Assembly (NCBI GenBank): GCA_905178155.1
Contig: CAJINV010000002.1
Location: forward strand, 7,594,743 to 7,658,742
Origin: Amoebophrya sp. A120
Lineage: Eukaryota > Sar > Dinophyceae > Syndiniales > Amoebophryaceae
Direction: 5' to 3'
DNA: 64,000 nucleotides
Under the pieces are notes generated by a model that saw nothing but the letters and a program-made list of their open reading frames with translations, was not told the origin of the DNA and did not search any database. Shown here piece by piece: positions 24,590 to 34,829 of the stretch (position 1 is its first letter; every line of letters begins with the position of its first letter). A program made the translations under genes and the position numbers.

Positions 24590-25490
24590 TTCTAAGCGGC
24601 GACGCCTCGAAACGATGAGGCCTCGAAACGCCGAAGGAAGCAGCGAAGCCTCGAAGCAGCGAAGCCTCGAAACAGCGAAGCCTCGAAGCAGCGAAGCCTC
24701 GAAGCAGCGGAGCCCCGAAGCAACGAAGCCCCGAAACAGCGAAGCCCCGAAGCAGCGAAGCCCCGAAGCAGCGAGCCCTCGAAGCAGCGAACCCTCGAAG
24801 CAGCGAAGCCTCGAAGCCGCAAAGCCTCGAAGCCGCAAAGCCTCGAAGCAGCAAAGCCTCGAAGCAGCGAAGCTTCGAAGCCGCTCAGCCTCGAAGCAGC
24901 GCAGCCTCGGAGCAGCGCAGCCTCGAAGCCGCGAAGCCTCGAAGCAGCGAAGCCTCGAAGCACCGAACAAGCAGCGAAGCCTCGCTCGAACAAGCAGCAA
25001 AGCCGCGAACAAGCAACGAGGGCTCGAACAAGCAGCCAAGCCTCAAACGAGCAGCGAAGCCTCGAACAAGCAGCGAAGCCTCGAACAAGCAGCGAAACCT
25101 CGAACGAGCAGCGAAGCCGCGAACAAGCAGCGAAGCCTCGAAGAACAAGCAACGAAGCCTCGAACAAGCAACGAAGCCCCGAAGCCCCGAAGGAAGCAGC
25201 GAAGCCCCGAAGCAGCGAACCCTCGAAGCAGCGAACCCTCGAAGCAGCGAACCATCGAAGCGGCGAAGCCTCGAAGCAGCAAAGCCTCGAAGCAGCGAAG
25301 CCTCGAAGCAGCGAAGCCTCGAAGCAGCGAAGCCTCGACGCAGCGAAGCCTCGAAGCAGGAGAGCCTCGAAGCAGCAGAGCCTCGAAGCCTCGAAGCAGC
25401 GAAGCCTCGAGGCCCCGAAGCAGCGAAGCCCCGAAGCGGCGCAACCTCGAAGCAGCGAAGCCCCGAAGCAGCGAAGCCTCGAAGCAGGCC
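24590..25490. repeat. Minisatellite, 16-bp unit (GAAGCCTCGAAGCAGC)
   Basis: About 55 head-to-tail copies over 0.9 kb with variants (GAAGCCCC, GAACAAGC, GAACCCTC). A 16-bp unit without stops opens several frames on both strands, which explains the long spurious ORFs of 350-370 codons here. Confidence 0.9.
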
Positions 25491-26090
25491 GGTGCCAGGT
25501 CGTGGCCAGGCCGGTCGGTGCCAGATCACGGCAAGGCCGGCGCTCGCTCAGGCCACTGCCAAGCCGGTTCCAGATCATGGCAAAGCCAAGCCGGCCCCGG
25601 GTCCGTCGTGGCCAAGCCGAAGCCGGCGCCAAATCAATCATGGCCAAGCCGGGGCCAGATCATCTCATAAGTAACAAAGCCAAGCCGGTGCCAGATCATG
25701 GCCAAGCCGGTGCGGTGCCAGGTCGTGGCCAAGCCGGTGCCAGGTGAATCATGGCCAAGCCTGCCTGCCTGTGCCCGAGCATAGCCAAACCGGTGCGGGA
25801 TCATGGCCATGCCTGCAAGTGCCCGGCCGCGGCCAAGTCGGTGCCAAATCATGGCCAAGGCGGTGCCAGGTCGTGGCCACGCCGGTGCCAGGTCATGGCC
25901 GTGCCGGTGCCCCCCCGATCATGCCCAAGCCGGTGCCGGACCCTAGCCACGCCGGTGTCGGGCCCTCGCCGAGCCGGTGCCCGACCATGCCCGCCCCCCG
26001 CCGCCAGATCGCGGCCCCGCCGGTGCCAGCATGCAAGATGACGGCAAAGGCCAACCTGCCCTCCGCGCCGGCCGGTGCCGGATCGTGCCA
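25490..26090. repeat. Minisatellite, unit of about 22-23 bp (GGCCAAGCCGGTGCCAG)
   Basis: A degenerate tandem array of GATCATGGCCAAGCCGGTGC-type units directly follows the 16-bp array. No gene is supported; the open frames have repeat composition. Confidence 0.85.
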
Positions 26091-26278
26091 AAGCCGTTCT
26101 CCCGCTTTGAAAATCGCCGGCAGATGGGCCTACCTGTGCTGAAGCGCCGACAACGATTCTCCACAGAGAGACGATGAGAAGTGCTACTATTCATCTAGCG
26201 GAATACTATTAAGTCAGCAGGTTACAACTGGACACGGGAAGCGGGATAAGGCTAGTAATTAACGCGATATCAAAAAAA

Positions 26279-27617
26279 CTAAACCTCAAGTATCAAATTA
26301 TACCCAGGATCCGCGTCGGCTGCCCCCTGCTCGTCTTCCAAAGGTGCGTTCTGGACTTGCTTGTAAATGTCCTGAAAGGTCGGGTCCCGGAGGTACTTGT
26401 GAAAGACTAACCTCCTGTCGAACAACTCGCAGGCCTGAATCACGTATCTTAGAAACCAAGGGCCGTCGGTGGGAAGGACGCGGGTACTGGATTTGTGTAT
26501 TAATTTATGAGAGAGTGCAGCAAGCGGTTGATTTCCAGTACTTGGTAAAAAAACGTGGCTTCTCTTCACCACTACTCCGACGGGGCATGGTAACACAATA
26601 AATCTGAATATGAGATCAAAAACTACAAACAGAGAAGCAGAAGTGTAGAAGTAGACGTAGAGGACGACAATAAAATCTGCCACGTGGTCCAGCTCCAGAA
26701 CTACCAGATTCAAAAATCAATTACAATTTAGAAAGACGAGTACGCTCCGGTCCGCTTTTGGTTGAAGGAGAGATCCATGGTGGTTTCCGCCAGTATGATG
26801 TTTTGCTTCTCGCAAAACGACGTCAAGAGCTCGAGCATCGCCGCTTTCAACAAGTGCAGCGGGTACAGCTTGGGCGTGATGATCTGCAGCTCCTCGGCCG
26901 AGACGTAGCCCGAGGAAAACATGTCTAACCGCAACAGGTCCACCTTGCGGTACACCACCGACCGCGCGAGGTCCTGCACGACCTGCTCCAGCGACTTGGC
27001 TTCGTCCACCTTGATATTTTGCGTGTTTGTCATCACGGAGGACCCCGACAGGGCGGAATTTGACGTGCCACTGGTCGCGTTGAAGTTGGTCGCCACGTAG
27101 GGAACGAAGCACACCGGGGACTCCAGGAAGGTTTGGAAGGAACACTCTCCGTTCCGAGCGGCCACGAGCTTGAAAAATAGAGCCTTATCCTTCAGGGACA
27201 TCTCCTTGCCCCAGCCGCCGCAGGTGTCCAGGGCGTGGATAAATTGCAAGATATCGCAGGATACCGCCGTGGTACCTGATAGATAGAGTGAATAGATGAA
27301 GACTTTTTTTTACCGCATCAAATCGACGTTATGCCTTCGAAGATGGAAGTGCATTTGGTTGCTACAATTCATCGTTGCTGTTGCCTTTCCGAAAAGACGG
27401 AGATGGTCGTCACAAATCCGAAAAGATGCGATGAATTCAATTAGTTGAATATACCGAAAAGCGATATCCACATGGACTCCACCTCGAGCACCGTGCATTT
27501 GGCGCTCTTGTTTCGCAACAAGCTGGCGTTGGCCAGGTGATGGCGAAACTCGCGAAGCTTTTTGAAGACCTGGATCTTCTGCTGATAACGCTCGATCACG
27601 TCGCGGGTGGTATTCAT
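26279..27617 (-). CDS. 300-aa protein with EF-hand-like segments, unknown role
   Basis: Exons 27617-27455, 27275-26744 and 26486-26279 with GTATAT and GTACTC donors and CAG acceptors; phases match and the stop is at 26279. It starts MNTTRDVIERYQQKIQVF. Two helix-loop-helix stretches resemble degenerate EF-hands: KALFFKLVAARNGECSFQTF and DLLRLDMFSSGYVSAEELQI. The second has an Asp-start, Gly-6 loop but lacks several usual ligands, so calcium binding is doubtful. No signal peptide or membrane helix. The next gene upstream also has EF-hand-like helices. Confidence 0.65.
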
Positions 27618-28705
27618 TGTGCTGTAAAAGTAAAAAGGAAGCGTGTTACAAGAAAAAATCGAGTTAATTTACGTGCTTAGGGTCGTCAGGGGTGTTGTGG
27701 GTGTCAAAGATCAATCAAATTCGTAGTCGAGAAAACAAAATACAGCAATAGAGACCATTTTCTCAAAAATAAACAGACCACGTCCCTCGCCCGGAAGGAC
27801 TGAACAGTCCTTCGAGGTCCGTGCCTGTATCCTACAGTTTCATTTTTGAATAAAGAAAATGGCTTTGAAAATGATAATGAAAATCCAAGAGTCATATTCT
27901 TGATCTGCAAGCCACGCCAGTTCGTAAAGATAAAGTGTCAGGCGATAATATAGAAGACTTCGTATATTATACGAAGTCTTCCTTACGAACAGGAGCGTCA
28001 CTGACACCAGGAGCGAATTCAAAAAGTGCCCACGATCACCACGAGCGAAAAAGGATTCCAGACGATATTTTGGTCTGAAAGCTCCCATGGCTACGACGAC
28101 GACAAAGGCGACTTGTTCACGATAAGTAAGCTGCTCTACCCGCCCACGAGTCGCGACGATAATCTAGTTCGAAACAACAAATGTACCGTTTGTTGTTCTA
28201 CTTGTTCGTCGATGATAATGGCAAGACGCATATACAAGAAGTGCATCTAGAGAAGCACGATCCAGCTCGGACTTCGACTTCGAGGCCCCTTCTTTCATGT
28301 CTCCTGTGGCGTCTCCCGTCTTTGTAACCATGTGACGGAACAGTACTACGAATACATATATCGGAAGCAGGCACAAGGCCGCCACTCCTTCCGAGAATGT
28401 GCATTGCTTGCGTGTGGGATCTTGTCGATCCTAGTATTGACCTCGTCGACTTCTGTATTCTCAGTGGTGAATTCAAAACCGGGTAGGTCCTGCGCAGGGA
28501 CAACTCCGATGCTCACTACCGACGCAAAAGACAAAAAATATTTTTGCATCGGATGTGAGGATCGAAAAAAAATGCGAGGAAACATACTAGCGGGGCTGCA
28601 CGCGTTTCGTTGCTCCACTTGCAAAAGATTCGAATTCGAGTTGTAAGAAGAGGATAGCTAGTACGAACACTGTCCTGCTTTATCGCATACTTTACAATTA
28701 TATTC
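27618..28705. other. Intergenic region with a perfect 14-bp palindrome
   Basis: No gene supported. It contains the inverted repeat GAAGACTTCGTATA (27953-27966), one spacer base, then its exact complement (27968-27981), and a second short palindrome around AACAAATGTACCGTTTGTTG (28173-28192). Confidence 0.55.
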
Positions 28706-31700
28706 TCATTCGGCGTCCTCATCTTTTTCAAAATTCGGATCGAGCGCGAACTCCTGCATGGGCCTGGGCACCAAGGGTACGTCGTTCGCCATCTCCATCA
28801 GATTGATGCAGGAGTCCTGGCGCTGCTTCTGCTGCCGGATCGACCGAATAAAGTCAACTTCGCCGAACCGCTCCACCTTGGTTCGCCGACGGGCCGGAAT
28901 GGTTATGTATTGATGCATCCACTGTGGCAGCTCGTCGATTTCTGTAGGTGGATAATTATGTGCCCGTTGGCCCATACAACATGGGTAATCAGAAAAGCAT
29001 TTTGCGCAAGAAGATCTTCTAGAAACCCATACTAGACGAGAAGGCAACTACCTTCGTAGGGACTGGCTATCGCATCGAGAACTAGGTCGATTGTCAGCTA
29101 CCCTACTTTCTTGCCCTTAGTCTACTTCTGAGCATGGACAAAGAAATTCGGTCGTGCTTGACCTATACTAGCCCGAACCCATGTCTACCCAGCCGCTGTC
29201 TTCTTGTTTCAGGTGATACTGCTACTGGCATTTCATTGCTTGTAGAAGATAGATATAGTGGTAGTGCCTCTCTTACCGTTGGAAAAAGAAAAAGGAGACG
29301 AGATGACGAGAGAAACGACGAAAGCGTTCAGCGGCATCGACAGATAGCAGTCGCGGAGTATTGCGCAAGGCATGAGTGATGCGATATTAAAGCAGGCTCT
29401 ACACCTATCTTCTACGGACATGAAATGAGAATGACATGAAACAAGAAGAAGCTTCGACTCTAGGAAGTTCTTTTTCACGACACACCCACGACCCAGACGA
29501 GGCAATTTTCTACTTGTAAGAGAGGCACTACACTACTTCATACTCGGGAATCTATGATGAGATTTCGCTCGTGCATTTGAATTCCCGCAGCCATTCATCT
29601 TCTACAGGCAATGAAACACAATCAAAGCAGACAAGAAGACAACAGCATGCTAGAAAATACATTGAAATTCCGATTTCTCTGGAATCGTCACGTAGCGCTG
29701 CATCCACTTTGGCAAGTCGCGTATGTCTGATCGCAAAAGATAAAGATTTCAACAGCATAAAACGCATGACAAAGTTCCAACTTTATCCTTTTTGACGCTG
29801 CAGCGGTGCATTCGCATAATTTCAGAAAAAAAATTTACGAAAACAAAATGACCACACATTCACTAATATACTTCCGACGTTGGGCGCGACCCGATCAGTG
29901 TACTGACCGGCGTAGGTCAAGCCAATGTTGTGCCGTATCTGTGCGTATCAAATGCAAATGTCTGGGTCTGGAAGAATGCATGTTTGTCATGCTTGTCTGG
30001 CATGACTCTTAAATCTGTCATGCTTAACAGACTGCGCAACTCTTAAATCTGTCACGCACGTTACCCAAGTAGAGCTCCACTTTTCTGTGATGCAGAAACG
30101 CAGTTTGTCATGCAGAATAGGCAACACCTAGAAGCTCAGAAACTTGTCATGCTGAGCCAGCACTTGTGGCCTCATCATGAGACGCCACCCAGCATCACAA
30201 GTTTCCAGACCCAGACATTTTTACATTTGATAGTGCGGACGTGATGTGTTGGGGTATTCTCGGGACGTTCTCGTCGTTAATGCCGTAGTTTGTTGGCTGC
30301 ACGCCTAACCGCAGGTAATCGGGCACCTCGTTCACCGGGAGGGGTGGCGCAGCCATCATATTGCCAACTGGATCTGAGAGTGAGACATCGTCATCGATTG
30401 AGCTGTATTTCTCTCCTCTGTCTTTCACAAAACATGATATATCAAAATCTGATGGCATTTCCGTGCTTGCAACTGCGCGTGTGTACTAACACTAAGTGTA
30501 ACAAAACAAGAACATAAACATTACTTCCATCCGCCCCCAACATGGGTCCACCGCCGCCGCCGCCCATCATGCCGGCGCCGCCCGGCATGCCCCCGCCGGG
30601 CATGCCCATCATGCCGCCGCCCATTCCCGCGTCGCCGTTCATGATCCGCGCCACCGTGGAGGACCCGTGGTTCATTAGGCTGGGATGGCCGACCAGGTTC
30701 GGTATGCTCTGTTGCTTGATCATCGCAGCTGTGTCTGGGTCGGCCATGTGGTCTATTGGAAGGGAACCCAGATCGGCGGCTTCGTCGCCCGGGTTCAGAG
30801 AGGCTGTGTTTCATTCGATAAGGATAGACAGTATTAGTATTTCTAATTTATATTTTGTTGTACGCGGGTCGTGTGGTGCCGGTGCGCAGCTCTGTTATAC
30901 AGTCTGGCGTTCTTCGCATTCGGGCATTCATCGCGTTAGATTGTTGCGAAGTCACTTGAGTCCGGGGTACCCGGATATTTGAGAAAACAGACATCATCAA
31001 AAATCAAATATTGTCTTCGTCTTGAACTTCATGGCCGCATCGTGATCGTCTTACAAGAATATACGCAAAGTTTCATACAGTAAAGAGCTGTACCCTTCGC
31101 CTTTTCTTCGGCTTGTCTCCGGGCCTTTTCGAGGGTGAAGTCTGGCCAGACGCCCTGTTTGAAGTCGTAGTGACCCATCCTGCGCTGCCATATGGCGTTC
31201 TCAAACGTTACACTCTCAAGCTCAACTGTTACATGGATTTGTGATGCAAATTAGCCATGCATATCTACACGATCAAGCTGCTTCGCATGACAAGTTCGCG
31301 ACTTGCTAGATAGCATGAGAATCTACGCCAAACCTGTAATGCAAAAGGCGCAATCTTCCCCCTTTCAATTTTGCCACTCTTGCATTACAAATTCACGTAA
31401 CAGTTGAGAATGTAACATTTGAGAACTCCATATGCCACTGGTTCAGGTTCGCACGCTGGCCGCCAAAGGTGTCTGGAATGAGCAGGTCTATGGAAGCGTC
31501 AGGATTGAAATCCTCAAAGTTGAAATAATTTCTCATGCAGAAATTGCAAGGCATGAAGTGCCTCTGTTGCAGGGATTACAAATGAGGCCGATTGTAAGCC
31601 TGTTTCGGGTTTGGAATAGAGCTGCTAAAGTAGCATCACAAAAGGCGCCTTCTGTTCCTAAACAGCATGACAAACCGGTTTTAGACGGTGCCGAAATTTG

Positions 31701-33311
31701 TCATGCGCCGCTGGGAAATTGGGCTTCCGTCTGGTATCGATTTTATGCATTACAAATGATTTCAACTTTGACGATTTCAATCCTGACACTCCCATAAGGT
31801 CCGACACCTCCTTAAACGGCGGGTCGCCGCGGAGAAAGATGTTGGCGCGCTTCACGCGGAAAAACTCCAGGTTTATCCTGCGATTCACGGACTCGACGCG
31901 GTCGTAGTCGTTCCAGAAGGCGAGGGACGGGAATATCCAACAGAAAAAAGCAAGTATGATAGCATATCATCCGTATAAATGCAAAAATGAATACGCAAAA
32001 GTACATAAGGATAAGCTCTCTAGTGTATGCTAAGCAGCATTCCATGGGCTCCTGCAGACGTGTCTTGTATTGGTATTCGTATTTCTTTTTGCATTTACAA
32101 TTGTGATACGCTGGCGGCTTTTTTGATGTGGGATAGGGAGCGAAGACTGCAGGGAGCGTTGGAGGTGGATCAAAGGGTTGATAAGTTGGGAATACCTGCA
32201 GTAGTTTGCCATGTCAGTAGAACAACCATTACGTGCCTCACCTTCATCATCATCTTGTCTTTGCAATACGAATAGGAAAGACGTAGAGCTGCGGACAACG
32301 ACAAGGTTTTAACTACACGACTAGCATACCTGTGACAGAGCTCCACGAAGTCTGCGATGTAGTAGCGGTGCAGTGGGAGTGCCGCAAAATTGATCTCGCT
32401 GGTGGAAAACGACTCGACAGGGCAGTCATCGTACAGAGAGTAGTACTCCGAAAGCTGCGTGCACGTCAGGTAGTGGATGGTCCACGACTTCTATGCAAGA
32501 AAAAAAGACTGCTTTTGTGCATTACGCAAGGCGATTGCGTCTGTCATGCTGGTCATGCATTTTAGGGCTCATTCAAGCGCGTTTTCGTGTACTAGTTAAG
32601 CATGCCAGGTTTTTGCTGTCATGCCGGACAGATTTGTAATCATCATGATATCCCTGCACCGTCAAAACCAAAAAAGTATACACGTACAATCTCTTTTTCT
32701 TACGGTAACTTTACGTCCTTCACGATGATGTAGAACATGGCCTGGCAGAGCTCGACTTTGGAGAGACTGTTGAACTTCAAAAAGATGTACAAAAATTCAT
32801 CCCAGTTGACCACGTCAAAGCAGCCCCCAAACTCGACCAGCCGCTCGAGACATCCTTCGACCCACTTTCTTCGGTGGGGGACCAGGGTCTTCAGACTACT
32901 GGTCGCGACCTCGGAGGCCGTGGTGATGGTGCGGTGCTTGTTTATCAGGTGGAAAAACATTTCCCACCCGGAAATACGAATACCTCATCTTCCGATGCAA
33001 AGTTGTTGTATCGATTTTTTTCATGCGCTCCAATCCGAAAAGTGGTGGCTTGCGCGAATTTTTTTTTTCGTTGATATATGTATACAGATTTTCCCTACTT
33101 CTTGGTATAGTGGCGTGGGAACGTTTTTCCTCAAGATCATATCCTTTTCCGCCTGTTTCAGCTCCGAGAACACCTTGTACAATTTCGCCAGGTGCTTGGG
33201 CATAATCTGCAACTGCATCAGCACTTCCTGCACCTCGGTGGACGGCTTCATCGGTGCGCCCCGCATCACCATCCGGAAAATGTTCCGGAGCGGCTTGGTG
33301 AGCGCCTCCAT
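28706..33311 (-). CDS. Multi-exon protein with EF-hand-like N-terminus, unknown
   Basis: About ten or eleven exons: near 33311-33110, 32980-32715, 32490-32330, 31930-31797, 31483-31433, 31185-31094, 30812-30530, 30430-30233, 29940-29880, 29726-29680 and 28946-28706. The N-terminal part is helical, with an EF-hand-like helix (NWDEFLYIFLKFNSLSKVEL). Then come HYLTCTQLSEYYSLYDDCP, a charged region (NRRINLEFFRVKRANIFLRG), a Gly/Met-rich run encoded near 30545-30640, and a C-terminal segment DELPQWMHQYITIPARRR. Three introns are clear introner elements, and their removal restores the frame. Exon borders near 33100, 31925 and 29880 are not resolved. No enzyme motif is seen; an alveolate-specific structural or membrane-skeleton protein is possible but unproven. 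Confidence 0.6.
29680..29726 (-). other. Duplicate exon of the DLPxWM motif
   Basis: It encodes IRDLPKWMQRYVTIPE, closely matching IDELPQWMHQYITIPA encoded at 28885-28945. Both start after a CAG and in the same phase. This copy either ends in a stop a few codons on (EKSEFQCIF) or splices at a weak GTATTT. Confidence 0.55.
29946..30232. mobile_element. Introner element, family B (copy B3)
   Basis: TATCAAATGCAAATGTCTGGG...AGACATTTTTACATTTGATA with the exact 5-bp duplication GTGCG (29941-29945 and 30233-30237). It is about 35 bp longer than B2 and B6 because an internal block (CTTAAATCTGTCATGC type) is duplicated. Excision joins IPQHITSA to QIRHNIGLTY. Confidence 0.92.
31191..31432. mobile_element. 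Introner element, family C (copy C1)
   Basis: TATGGCGTTCTCAAACGTTA...AATGTAACATTTGAGAACTCCATA with the exact 5-bp duplication TGCCA (31186-31190 and 31433-31437). Excision joins ANLNQW to QRRMGHYD in frame. Confidence 0.92.
31489..31796. mobile_element. Introner element, family D (copy D1)
   Basis: TATGGAAGCGTCAGGATTGAAAT...ATTTCAATCCTGACACTCCCATA; the arms also share TCAAAGTTGAAAT / ATTTCAACTTTGA. The exact 5-bp duplication AGGTC lies at 31484-31488 and 31797-31801. Excision joins FKEVSD to LLIPDTFGG. Confidence 0.92.
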
Positions 33312-34829
33312 TTTCAAGCTGTTCTTTGTTCCTGGGGCAGCTAGAAGATGCGGGACGTAGTTTGCTCCTTTCGGTTCTCAGGATAAGCTTCGATCTCGAT
33401 GGGAGAAGTGGAAGGAGACGCCGTGGTGTTGGTACCGGAGCAACGTCTTCAGAGGTGTTAGGAAAGACAGAGCAGCTGGTACTATTCTTCTTGATCTTGA
33501 TGCCGGTTAGTAAGTACTACAAGGCCTTCTAGAAGATTGACGCGAAGTACGTCCTCGTGGCTCCCCTGGTTCAGATTCTTTATCTTTCCTCGTCTGTCTC
33601 ATCGACGGTGTAGTTGTTGCTCCTCTTTCTGTTACTGTTCATGCAACCGCGCTGCCTGGTTGGACTTTGGACACGACGTATTCAGCAGTACCTGAATTAC
33701 TTAGTCACCCCGAGGAGGCATAGAGAGGGGGCACTGACAAAACAACTACAGCGTCTTCTGCTATTTGTGTTGCGAGGCCAGTTGCTTTGTCCGATGGCCT
33801 TTGATGATTGATGGATTCGATGCTGCTACGCGTTCTCCAGGTGGCGCAGCACAAACCAAAATCCCGTCTTCCGCTCACTCAGAGTTCTCCATCAGCACGG
33901 TTCCGTATCGACGGTTCTCGAAACAGGGGCTCAGCTCTTTCCAATCACCCTGACCGCAGAAAAGAAAAGTCCGCAAGAAGTAGAAGAAGGCTTCCGAAAC
34001 TACTTGAAGTCAACTACGGGTTCTTTATCAGGACTTCGGCGGGCACCAGAGTCAAGTTAGTTGTATTCTCGGGGAACTATATGATTCAGTTGTATTCTCG
34101 GGGAACAAGCGACAGCTATCTGTGCAGGTAAAACAAGCTTCTTCGTGTAGCGTAGTTTTGGTTTTAAGTACTACTGCAAAATTTAAATTGTCACGCTCGA
34201 GTTCGAGTGTCGATTGCTTGCACATTGCACGAAGATCGAAACTTTAGTAACTCATTCACGACATACTTAATTCAATGTTCCACTTTGCGCTCTTGTTGCG
34301 ACAAAACAACTCCACAAAACGAAGAACTTCAACACTTAGCTCAAATTCAAGCGGGTACTCTCACCAACAACTGATAAATCACTCCATGATCGCTCATCAT
34401 CATCTGTCCTCTCACTGTCACTCCAGCTCTCCGAAAATGAGAATGACACAATTATTCTGTCTTTATACTAGTCGAATTTCTCCTCGAGACCACATGGATT
34501 TTGCTTCATTGCGTTTTTTGAAGAATTGCACTTGTGCACGAGAGCGATTTTCTTTCTTGGTGTTGTATCCCTGTTGTGGCGGAAAAAACGATTTCATCCG
34601 CAGAAAAGACCTTTTTGAGATCTTCTTCCTGGGAACACGACAAGGGCACGATTACAATCTGCGCGAGAGGAAACATCGATCGAGCAAACTTCATCTAAAT
34701 CTATGTATCTATCAAACCGTGTAGTGACGTCACTTAACAGCATCCGTGGCGTTGTCAGGTGGACCGCTACTTTTTATCACAACTGAGATTCATTTTTTGA
34801 CGGCGCCTAATAGATTTCATCACTATCAC
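33312..34829. other. Intergenic region, no supported gene
   Basis: About 1.5 kb. Plus-strand open frames here lack family resemblance. One local direct repeat, AGTTGTATTCTCGGGGAAC, occurs twice (about 34058 and 34087). Confidence 0.5.

Noticed and set aside
24564-25670. Open frames of 350-370 codons on both strands
   Set aside because: They are produced by a stop-free 16-bp tandem unit, which leaves several frames open on both strands; the composition is pure repeat and no gene signal is present.
27953-27981. loxP-like site (arms contain ACTTCGTATA / TATACGAAGT)
   Set aside because: Ten bases of each arm match loxP, but the spacer is one base instead of eight, so it cannot be a Cre site. 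It is treated as a simple palindrome.
34275-34724. 149-codon plus-strand ORF in the 33-34-kb spacer
   Set aside because: Its composition is unremarkable, it has no domain or splice context, and it would be the only plus-strand gene in the window.
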